Assembly: GCA_030040595.1 (NCBI GenBank)
Contig: JASHTL010000022.1
Coordinates: 1-13,757, forward strand
Direction: 5' to 3'
Source of the DNA: Microcaldota archaeon
Lineage (GTDB): Archaea > Micrarchaeota > Micrarchaeia > Micrarchaeales > CABMGC01
DNA: 13,757 nt
Every line of letters begins with the position of its first letter. Position 1 is the stretch's first letter. Position numbers and translations under genes: made by a program. Shown piece by piece: positions 7,081-13,757 of the stretch. Below the pieces are notes generated by a model. The model was not told the DNA's origin, ran no database searches, and was given only the letters and a program-made list of their open reading frames with translations.

Positions 7081-7109
7081 GAGATAGTCGTAGAGAGATA
7101 GGTCCTTGG

Positions 7110-8972
7110 ATGAAGATCTCGCAGGAGAGTGTTCTTTATTCCGAGTTTGCCGTCTCGCTCCTCTTCTTCATAATCTACATTTCGGAGTACATCTCGTTCT
7201 CATTCTACTATTATCCACTCGCGCCGGTCTACTGCTGCTTGTTCCTTGCCTATGTGCTGCTATACATACTGCTCAGGAAGAACCCGGGCAGATATGCGCT
7301 AATGCTTCATGCCATCTTTGCCGTACTCCTAGTCCTATTCATAGCCCTATTTCTGATGCCGAAAACAGTATTAGTCTCAGAGATGGCGACCCTTGGTACA
7401 ATCTCTGAGGTAAACGGCATATACATAGTCTTCATCCTCTTCCTCTACTTCATCTTCTCGCTCGGTGCATACGCGTACAGCGTTGCTAAGAAGCGCAGAC
7501 TGGCTCTGCTGATCTTTGCAGTAGGCATCGCCGTTTCGCTGATCATCTTCGCGTACATAGTCACCAAGTTCCAGTTCGGCGACGAGATACTGCTCGCGTT
7601 CAACGCCATAGGCGAGGTGCTCTCCGGAGGCAATCCATACACAACATCGATTGCGAACCAGCTCTACGCCAACTTCAACACAATCGGCGGCTCCGTGACC
7701 ACGAGCAACAATTTCATAGGATACATGGATTACCCGGCGCTATATTTCCTCTCGCTGGCCCCCTTCTACTTTGCTTCCGCACCCACGCTCTACAACCTGG
7801 GCCATACGGACCTTGGCCTTGACGCGAGCATAAGCATCGTGATTCTGCTCATCGCCATGGCGTTCTCCACTGACAAGAAGAAGATATTGGGGTTCAGGTT
7901 CGAGATTGTGGTCTTCCTATCGCTGGCACTGAGCACTGTCGCGTCCATAGCGACATTCCTGATGCTCGGCCTTATCATACTGGCATACGCAAAGCTGGAG
8001 AGCAAGTACGCGTTTGTGCCGATCGGCCTGGCGCTCTCCATGCAGCAGGAAGTCTGGCTGCCTGCTGTGCTGCTGCTACTCTATTCCCTCAACAATTACG
8101 GCTGGAAGAAAGGAATGAGGGATATATGCGGGGCGCTGGCAATATTCCTCCTGATAAACGGCTACTTCATATACCTGAGCCCGACAGCGTTCTTCTCTGA
8201 CATACTCATACCGATAGGAAACGCAGTGCCGTTCAACGCCTCCCCTATCGGCTACCTCTTTCTTGACTACCATGTCCTGCTCTCGCTTACAGGCGTACTG
8301 ATAATAGCTGCAACCGCAGCTGTCACGCTAGCGATGCTCTACTGGAACAGGAAGGAGCTCATACCGGTCCTGAGCGTGATTCCGCTCTTCTTCATGTTCC
8401 ATTCGCTGACCGGTTACTTTACCTTCTACATATTCTTCATACTCTTCGTGCTCCTGATGACCAAGGGAGAACAGAAGAAGGGATGGCTCACTAAGGCACT
8501 GAGGAAGCGCAGTACGCTCGTATATTTTGCACTGGTAATCATAGTGGTTGCCGCAGCAGTTGCAACCTACGAGTCGCATCTCGAGTACGTGCGCAACTTC
8601 AACTTCAGCGTCTCGGACCAGAATGTCAGCTTCGAGGGCAATTACACGATATACACAGCAAACCTCCTGTACCGCAACATGAGCAACGCAACGGTATTCT
8701 TCTACCTGCAGGGTTATTCCGAGAACGGCAGCCAGTACCTGCTCTACGGCATACACAACGAGAGCCTTATAGGCACAACGCCGCTCTGCGGCGCGGTGAC
8801 CTGCCTGCTGAACCTGAACAGGATAGAACTGCCGCAGAACGCGAGCTCGTACAGCCTGCGCGCCGTGATAAACGGCAGCAACGAGAGCTCTCGGGTCACG
8901 TACATGCATGCCATATTCTACAACGGCGAGTATGTCTATGAGACAAAACCTGTGCATAACAGCAGCTCGTGA
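7110..8972 (+). CDS. GT-C-type membrane glycosyltransferase candidate with glycosylated tail
   Basis: A 620-residue polytopic protein with about eleven or twelve hydrophobic helices up to residue 486. The external loop after an early helix reads FGDEILLAFNAIG (156-168) followed by GGNPYT (173-178) and YMDYPALY (205-212). An acidic residue before a G-x-NPY and a later YP is the usual layout of GT-C mannosyltransferase-like enzymes using polyprenyl-phosphate sugars. Residues 487-620 form an external tail with eleven N-x-S/T sequons in 134 residues. I start at ATG 7110, not the in-frame ATG at 7044, because the latter lies inside the terminator hairpin and upstream of the likely transcription start. 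The donor and acceptor are unknown. It shares the two-part layout of the 764-residue protein on the other strand. Confidence 0.8.
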   Translation: MKISQESVLYSEFAVSLLFFIIYISEYISFSFYYYPLAPVYCCLFLAYVLLYILLRKNPGRYALMLHAIFAVLLVLFIALFLMPKTVLVSEMATLGTISEVNGIYIVFILFLYFIFSLGAYAYSVAKKRRLALLIFAVGIAVSLIIFAYIVTKFQFGDEILLAFNAIGEVLSGGNPYTTSIANQLYANFNTIGGSVTTSNNFIGYMDYPALYFLSLAPFYFASAPTLYNLGHTDLGLDASISIVILLIAMAFSTDKKKILGFRFEIVVFLSLALSTVASIATFLMLGLIILAYAKLESKYAFVPIGLALSMQQEVWLPAVLLLLYSLNNYGWKKGMRDICGALAIFLLINGYFIYLSPTAFFSDILIPIGNAVPFNASPIGYLFLDYHVLLSLTGVLIIAATAAVTLAMLYWNRKELIPVLSVIPLFFMFHSLTGYFTFYIFFILFVLLMTKGEQKKGWLTKALRKRSTLVYFALVIIVVAAAVATYESHLEYVRNFNFSVSDQNVSFEGNYTIYTANLLYRNMSNATVFFYLQGYSENGSQYLLYGIHNESLIGTTPLCGAVTCLLNLNRIELPQNASSYSLRAVINGSNESSRVTYMHAIFYNGEYVYETKPVHNSSS

Positions 8973-8983
8973 TGACAGGAATC

Positions 8984-8990
8984 TTTTTAA
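8984..8990 (+). promoter_or_regulatory. TATA-like element of the six-helix membrane protein gene
   Basis: TTTTTAA predicts transcription from about 9011-9013, which favours the ATG at 9027, itself preceded by GGTG at 9018-9021. It may also serve as a T-tract terminator for the gene before it. Confidence 0.35.
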
Positions 8991-9026
8991 CCTTTGATAC
9001 CGATGTATTCGAGTACCGGTGCGGAG

Positions 9027-9758
9027 ATGGGAAACGTATTGAGCGATGCATGGGAGACATACACTGAGAACCTCAGGCTTGTCCTGATCTTCTCCATTCC
9101 TTTCATAATAGCTTTTGCCATACCGCTTTTCGCGCCTCTTCCCACTTACGTGGCTGCAGGGGGCACCTTCCTCAGGAGCGCCAGCGTCTTCATAGCGCCA
9201 AACCTCGTGAGCTTCGCAGTAGTCATAATAGCGATGGTCTTCTCGCTCCTCTTCCTGAGCTTCGCATTCGTGGCGATAAGCCTGATAGTTAAGTCCAGGA
9301 AGACCCATGTCAACATAGGAAGAAGGGTGATACAGGAGATAGAGAAGTACATAGGAAGAGTATTTGCCGTGCTGCTTGTGTACGCGCTGGTGCTGATCGC
9401 TCTGAACATACTCGGGTACATGCTCGGCCTGAGCGCGGTTCTTACCGCCCTCTTCGGGTTCTTCGGCTTCGCAGTGATATTCTACGTGCCCAGCGCCATA
9501 GTCGTGGACAACAAGAGGCTGGGCAGGGCTCTTCGCGACAGCGTCAGCCTGGTGCTGCACGCGCCGCAGTATTATCTGCTCTGGGTCTTCCTCCTTGCGA
9601 TCGCGATCTCGATTGCTGATGCGCTCTTCATAGCGGTTGCAGGTACCGTGTACTCGGGCTACATAACGCTGATTGTCACCAGTGTATTCATACTGCCCTA
9701 CTTCGTGATACTGCAGGCCGAGTCGTACATGAAGAGATTTGCCCTTCTTACCCACTGA
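9027..9758 (+). CDS. Six-helix integral membrane protein of unknown function
   Basis: A 243-residue protein with about six hydrophobic helices and a short cytosolic N-terminus. Between helices 2 and 3 is a basic segment with SRKTHVNIGRR. After helix 4 comes VPSAIVVDNKRLGRALRDS, a pattern seen in GPDPase_memb/DUF975-like membrane proteins where a conserved loop (A-L-x-x-S) follows the fourth helix. No catalytic motif is seen, so function is unknown; a structural or lipid-associated role is possible. Other starts are ATG 9003 and TTG 8994; I prefer 9027 because GGTG lies 5 bases before it and the likely transcript begins near 9011. It sits between the GT-C-like gene and the VirB6-like operon and is read in the same direction. 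Confidence 0.75.
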   Translation: MGNVLSDAWETYTENLRLVLIFSIPFIIAFAIPLFAPLPTYVAAGGTFLRSASVFIAPNLVSFAVVIIAMVFSLLFLSFAFVAISLIVKSRKTHVNIGRRVIQEIEKYIGRVFAVLLVYALVLIALNILGYMLGLSAVLTALFGFFGFAVIFYVPSAIVVDNKRLGRALRDSVSLVLHAPQYYLLWVFLLAIAISIADALFIAVAGTVYSGYITLIVTSVFILPYFVILQAESYMKRFALLTH

Positions 9759-9769
9759 GGCTGCGCTAC

Positions 9770-9778
9770 CTTTATATT
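9770..9778 (+). promoter_or_regulatory. TATA element giving a leaderless transcript for the VirB6-like operon
   Basis: CTTTATATT is centred 26 bases before the ATG at 9800, so the mRNA would begin at or next to the start codon. No Shine-Dalgarno sequence is needed. This marks 9800 as the likely head of the three-gene operon. Confidence 0.55.
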
Positions 9779-9799
9779 CTGGTAGTCCAACGTATAACC

Positions 9800-11050
9800 A
9801 TGCTCGGTCGGGGTAAACAACTCCTGCTATCGTCGATGGCGATACTGCTGCTTATCGCCGTGGCAGATCCCGTATCGGCATCATCAAGCAGCGTCGTGAC
9901 ATACACAAACGCGTGCAAGCTGACCGGCACATCCACAGGCGCACCGTTCGTGCTGCCCAACTTCTCAATCATAGCAGCCCTGACGCTGGTAGCCCTGGAC
10001 CTTGCCTTCGACATCGTGGCGCTCGGATACCTGCTAGCCAGGTTCTTCAACCTGCGGGGCCTCTACAGCTGGGTCCAGGGAGAGTACTACGAGCTGGCGA
10101 AGTCGATCTTCCTTGTGGTGGCGATATACGGCGTACTGATCATAGTCAGCGGCATCGCGCTAAACCTTGCGCCTTCAGCTGTGTCACCAAGCAGCGGATC
10201 ATTGGCAACAAACATCGGCGCCCTGATAACGACATCTGAGAGTTATCTCTGCGCTGCGGAAAACAACGTGACTCCGGGCTGGGAGTTCCTCGGCCAGGAA
10301 GCGGTGGCGATCGGCCTGGTGCAAGGCACGTCCGTATCGCTCTACCTGCCGTTGCCGCTGCCCATACCGTTCGTTGACGGCTTCACGCTCAATTCCGGGT
10401 TCAGCATGAAGCCGTACCAGAACTACATGCTTGAGTCTGGAAACATAGTCATAGGCCACTATGAGTCCACAGTCTTCGACATGCTCACGTTCGTCCTCTT
10501 CCCCGTCACGTCAGTGCTCTACGCGCTGATAACGCTTCTACCTACGATCGTGGACCTCGGTCTTGCGGTCTTCATACCCCTCGGCCTGATCATGCGCGCG
10601 TTCCCGTTCATACGCGGCATAGGCGGCACCTTGATAGCGATAGGGATAGCCGCTGCGATAATATTCCCGGCGCTGCTTGTGCTTCTCGACCAGCCGGTTG
10701 CGGCGTGGGCTGCAGTGATTGTACCGGCTCCGTGCGGGACTGTGGGCGGGCAGGCATCATGCCCTGCCCCGGTCTGCGCCGCAGGCGGATCCGTGATATG
10801 CTCCACCCTCAATGCCATATTCAACGACGTGATCAAGGGCCCGACGCAGATCATAGCGTATGCATGGGACTCCTTCGGCGGCGAGTGGGTCTTCTTCAAC
10901 GGCCTGGTGAGCACCGGCTGGTACGCCACGATACAGCTCCTGCTCCTGGCCCTGGACCTGATGATAATATACCCGCTGACCGACTCGATAGCAAGGATGC
11001 TCGGCGGCACTATAAGGCTTAGCCTTGGAGGCAAGCTGAAGATGGCATGA
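9800..11050 (+). CDS. VirB6/TrbL-like polytopic membrane protein, first of three
   Basis: A 416-residue protein with a signal peptide (1-27), helices at about 54-82, 98-123, 226-265 and 273-298, and a C-terminal helix at about 375-395. Between the central helices is LIMRAFPFIRGIGG (263-276), followed by a long hydrophobic helix ending in P290 and an external loop with C312, C321, C326 and C334. The C-terminus has LLLALDLMIIYPL and a LGG. Its two operon partners share this plan. Large proteins with a central group of five or so helices and big external loops resemble VirB6/TrbL/CedA, the membrane channel part of type IV secretion, but primary-sequence support is weak. It is probably leaderless, and the next gene starts 4 bases after its stop. 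An unrecognised archaeal membrane family is the alternative. Confidence 0.6.
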   Translation: MLGRGKQLLLSSMAILLLIAVADPVSASSSSVVTYTNACKLTGTSTGAPFVLPNFSIIAALTLVALDLAFDIVALGYLLARFFNLRGLYSWVQGEYYELAKSIFLVVAIYGVLIIVSGIALNLAPSAVSPSSGSLATNIGALITTSESYLCAAENNVTPGWEFLGQEAVAIGLVQGTSVSLYLPLPLPIPFVDGFTLNSGFSMKPYQNYMLESGNIVIGHYESTVFDMLTFVLFPVTSVLYALITLLPTIVDLGLAVFIPLGLIMRAFPFIRGIGGTLIAIGIAAAIIFPALLVLLDQPVAAWAAVIVPAPCGTVGGQASCPAPVCAAGGSVICSTLNAIFNDVIKGPTQIIAYAWDSFGGEWVFFNGLVSTGWYATIQLLLLALDLMIIYPLTDSIARMLGGTIRLSLGGKLKMA

Positions 11051-11054
11051 GAAA

Positions 11055-12293
11055 ATGGACCTTGTACTTTTCGCTACAACCGCTTATCTAGGCGCGTGCA
11101 AGTTCGCCAGCATAAACCAGGGTTCGTGGCTGCTCATAAACGGGATCGTGGTCTTTCTGGCGATACTCATAGGCGCAGTAGTGTACGCCTTCACCGGCTT
11201 TCTCCCAACGGTGACCAGGGAGAGGCTCCGCGGCGCGGTCAAGGTGGAGCTGGTCCAGGCAATATTGTCCATATTCATAATAATAATCCTGCTTGGCTTC
11301 GCATATACGACGTGCCAGATCGGCCAGGGGCTGACCAGCGAACTCACGGCGGGAGCGGGCGCGTACCAGGATCCGATCCAGTTCTCACAGTTCTACCTCT
11401 CCAACCTTCTCTTCATCCAGTCAGCCGAGATCTTCACGCAGATATACTCGCAGAGCGCGGCGTTCCTGCTCTACGCGCACGCGATGGAGGTGCTTCTCCA
11501 GAGCGAGGAGATAGTGCTGCTCAACGGCTGGGTCTCGGTCCAGCTCGACAACAACATAACCGGAGTCTTCTTCGGATATACCGGCGTGCTCACCGGAACC
11601 TATACTGCCATGCTCGTCGCGTCGTACGGCGCACTCTTCATCTACTACCTGCTCCTGCCGGTTATAGAGGCTGTGGCGCTCACTGTGCTGCTTCCGCTCA
11701 CCCTGATAATAAGGTCATGGCCGTTCGCAGGGCCCAGGCTGCGCGAGGCTGCCAATTCCTTCCTCGCCATAGCGATAGCCTTCTACTTCATACTTCCACT
11801 GACGATAACAATGAACACGTACATAATGAACTGGCTCTACTGCAGCACAAACTACGTTGGCGCACAGTTTCCTGCGATCTCCAACGCGCAGAACTGCAAC
11901 CCTTACGTCAGTTACATAGCGCCTGCAAGCTTCCCGGCCCCTCCGGCAAACACGCTCTTCTCTGCGCAGACGCCTGCCATGATAGTCAAGCCGGGCGGGC
12001 AGGAAGGCCAGGTGCCGATAGGCTTCTACGAGTCAATGTTCAACGGCGTTGGCGGGATCAGCGGATTCCTGCTCGGAGGGCTTAAGGACCTCTTCTTCAT
12101 ACCCGACGCGATAGAGAATTACGGATACGAGATAGCGCAGTACATGTTCCAGGCGATAGTCCTTGTGGCGCTGGACATAGCGATAACGATAGGGTTTGCG
12201 CAGGGGCTTGCAAAGGGGCTCAACGCAATACCGCAGGTGCTCGGCGGCGGATCCGCCTCTGGAGTCTTCGGACCGTTCTGGGGTAATGTCTGA
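11055..12293 (+). CDS. VirB6/TrbL-like polytopic membrane protein, second of three
   Basis: A 412-residue protein with no cleavable signal peptide. Helices lie at about 25-48, 66-88, 170-192, 193-219 and 234-256, with a C-terminal one at about 364-386. The shared motif is LIIRSWPFAGPRLR (217-230), followed by a helix with LPLT (247-250) and an external loop with C263 and C281. The C-terminus (VALDIAITIGFAQGL, then LGGG) parallels that of the preceding protein (LALDLMIIYPL, then LGG), supporting common ancestry. A long amphipathic stretch at about 105-165 may be helical and external. Function is inferred as for its neighbour. Its TGA overlaps the next ATG by one base, so all three are likely made as a set. 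Confidence 0.6.
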   Translation: MDLVLFATTAYLGACKFASINQGSWLLINGIVVFLAILIGAVVYAFTGFLPTVTRERLRGAVKVELVQAILSIFIIIILLGFAYTTCQIGQGLTSELTAGAGAYQDPIQFSQFYLSNLLFIQSAEIFTQIYSQSAAFLLYAHAMEVLLQSEEIVLLNGWVSVQLDNNITGVFFGYTGVLTGTYTAMLVASYGALFIYYLLLPVIEAVALTVLLPLTLIIRSWPFAGPRLREAANSFLAIAIAFYFILPLTITMNTYIMNWLYCSTNYVGAQFPAISNAQNCNPYVSYIAPASFPAPPANTLFSAQTPAMIVKPGGQEGQVPIGFYESMFNGVGGISGFLLGGLKDLFFIPDAIENYGYEIAQYMFQAIVLVALDIAITIGFAQGLAKGLNAIPQVLGGGSASGVFGPFWGNV

Positions 12294-13757
12294 TGGATAG
12301 GAAGTACAAGATAGCATTGGTACTGCTGCTCCTGCTAGCCCTGGCGTCGGTGTCTGTACAGGCGGCGAACCCGGTGCCGGTCATTGCGAACAGCTACCGC
12401 ACATTCCTGAACTGGATTCCTGTGATCCTGGCAGCGATAATGCTCTCGTTTGCGCTCACAAGCATATATTACATGGTTGGCGTTGCGCTGAACAACCCCC
12501 GCGTCAAGGCAATGGCAGTCACGGAATTCTGGCAGGCGGTGGGCACTGCGGTCCTGGTTGTCCTTATAATATGGATAATCAGCATATTCGGAACTTCGCT
12601 GACCTCTACGAAAACATTGGTGGTCTCTCCCACAAACATATACCAGATATGCACGGCCAGCCTGAGCCAGTCGCAGTTCCAGTTCACGAACAGCATCTAC
12701 ACATACTGGAACGGCCAGCCAAGCCCCACCAACACCGTCTGCAGCGACCTCATAGAACCCGCTGCGACAAACAATCGCGTCAGCGCAAACCTTGACTACG
12801 GCCTTGCCGCTACCTACGTGATACTGGCAAACATGACCAACCAGACGCTGGGCAACCTCAACTCGCTCTACTACATCGAGGGAACGAGCGGGTGGATAAG
12901 GACTTTCAAGCCCATAGTCACATTCTGCGTGGGCGAGTTCGGAGGGCTTCCGGAAGGGATTGCGGAGGACTTGCTGGAGTGCTCCGTCCCGGTCCTCGGC
13001 GGAGGAGTGGGCGAGCCGATACCGCTCAAGATACAGTACTCATACACGCCGTACGTCGCATACTATTACCAGAGGATTGCGCTGCCTCCGGTCGAGACTG
13101 CAGCCACGCTGATATTCTATCTCTCGTTCCTCCAGATGATAGTGGCGCTTATCGTCATATACTGGTGGCCTTTCCTGCTCGCAGCCGGAATATTGCTCAG
13201 GACGTTCTCATACACCAGGCGAGCCGGAGGGCTGATAGTTGCAGTGGTGATAGTATGCCTTGTCATCTATCCAATAATATACCTGTTCGAGTATACCTCG
13301 CTGGGAAACGGGAACCAGCTCTGCCAGTACACTTCAACAGGCATAGTGAGCGGACAGCCCACGCCTACGCCCGCAGCTACGGGAAACCCCGCCGGCTGCG
13401 TTGAACTGATAGGCGCGAACTCGCTCCCCACCATGGTCATAAACGAGCTGCCGCTCGCATGTCCGGGGCCGTACGCTGACAATCTGAATAGCCAGTGCCA
13501 GGACGGCAACACTGACAGCTATGACCTGATACAGTACCAGCTGAACTTCTTTGTCTTCCCAAAGATCTCAGAGGTGCTCAACTACCATGGCTGCTATCCC
13601 GACGACTCCAACCTGCTTGCGATGGAGTTCCTCTACGCGTCAAACTACCTGATACCATTCGTAGGTCTTGTTAGCGGTGCGCATGGAGCATTGGGCACCA
13701 TTGAATTGCTGCTGGGATTGGGAAGCCAGACAAGCGGTGCGTCGGCAGTGCCTACAC
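12293..13757 (+). CDS. VirB6/TrbL-like polytopic membrane protein, third of three, cut by the window
   Basis: An open frame from ATG 12293 continues to the right edge without a stop, giving 488 residues. It has a signal peptide (1-25, cleavage near VQAA), helices at about 40-66 and 80-100, a large external region (101-268) with C120, C150, C212 and C230, then helices at about 269-301 and 312-331. The shared motif is LLRTFSYTRRAGG (301-313). A second large external region (332-440) has C344, C369, C390, C402 and C434, and a further hydrophobic segment starts near 450. It is the longest of the three, with the largest external part, which could reach across the cell wall layer or bind a partner. 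The start overlaps the previous stop. Codon use matches its neighbours. The specific role is unknown. Confidence 0.65.
   Translation, partial: MDRKYKIALVLLLLLALASVSVQAANPVPVIANSYRTFLNWIPVILAAIMLSFALTSIYYMVGVALNNPRVKAMAVTEFWQAVGTAVLVVLIIWIISIFGTSLTSTKTLVVSPTNIYQICTASLSQSQFQFTNSIYTYWNGQPSPTNTVCSDLIEPAATNNRVSANLDYGLAATYVILANMTNQTLGNLNSLYYIEGTSGWIRTFKPIVTFCVGEFGGLPEGIAEDLLECSVPVLGGGVGEPIPLKIQYSYTPYVAYYYQRIALPPVETAATLIFYLSFLQMIVALIVIYWWPFLLAAGILLRTFSYTRRAGGLIVAVVIVCLVIYPIIYLFEYTSLGNGNQLCQYTSTGIVSGQPTPTPAATGNPAGCVELIGANSLPTMVINELPLACPGPYADNLNSQCQDGNTDSYDLIQYQLNFFVFPKISEVLNYHGCYPDDSNLLAMEFLYASNYLIPFVGLVSGAHGALGTIELLLGLGSQTSGASAVPT

Noticed and set aside
7044..7109. N-terminal extension of the second GT-C-like protein from ATG 7044
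   Set aside because: The start codon is inside a perfect terminator hairpin and upstream of the predicted transcription start; the extension is basic and non-helical, unlike the rest.
8328..9755. A 475-codon open frame on the minus strand
   Set aside because: It lies antisense to two well-supported membrane protein genes. Its product is rich in H, R, E and Y with no fold-like pattern, as expected for a shadow of GC-rich genes with biased third positions.
11096..12085. A 329-codon plus-strand frame
   Set aside because: It is out of frame inside the second VirB6-like gene and gives an Arg/His-rich sequence with no hydrophobic pattern; the other frame has clean helices and coupled start and stop.
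12892..13404. A 170-codon plus-strand frame near the right edge
   Set aside because: It is an out-of-frame shadow inside the third VirB6-like gene, which stays open across this whole stretch.

Overview
The window looks archaeal and probably comes from a DPANN lineage such as Micrarchaeota or a similar ARMAN-type archaeon (inference). Visible support: TATA elements roughly 26 bases ahead of plausible transcription starts, at least one apparently leaderless gene, heavy use of ATA for Ile and AGG/AGA for Arg, many N-x-S/T sequons in predicted external domains, and mostly signal-peptide-bearing multi-pass membrane proteins with no bacterial housekeeping genes. No rRNA, tRNA, CRISPR array, transposase or integrase was seen. 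No gene-free stretch exceeds 300 bases.

Layout. Bases 1-3193 are a distinctly AT-rich block of nucleotide-sugar and glycan genes. On the minus strand lies an operon of a sugar C-methyltransferase of the TylC3/TcaB9/NovU type followed by two tandem, duplicated SDR nucleotide-sugar enzymes; the second runs off the left edge. Divergent from it is a small SAM methyltransferase. The 242-base gap between them holds promoters for both directions and a possible leaderless 21-codon ORF with four cysteines. From about 3282 onward the DNA is clearly more GC-rich. First comes a stand-alone MoxR AAA+ ATPase, abutting tail to tail a 764-residue GT-C-like membrane protein on the minus strand. The rest reads rightward: a 122-residue VirB2/TrbC-like pilin, a hairpin terminator, a second GT-C-like protein, a six-helix membrane protein, and a tightly coupled operon of three large polytopic proteins, the last cut by the right edge.

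How they may work together. The two GT-C-like proteins both end in sequon-rich external domains and, with the sugar-modifying block, suggest lipid-linked glycan assembly and a heavily glycosylated surface. The main point of interest is the right half. A two-helix pilin-like protein lies near three large membrane proteins that share an R-x-[FW]-[PS]-[FY] motif, a following hydrophobic helix and a cysteine-bearing loop after it. This arrangement recalls VirB2/CedA1 plus VirB6/TrbL/CedA, and suggests a poorly described type IV secretion or DNA-transfer machine. No VirB4-type ATPase lies in the window; it is predicted beyond the right edge.
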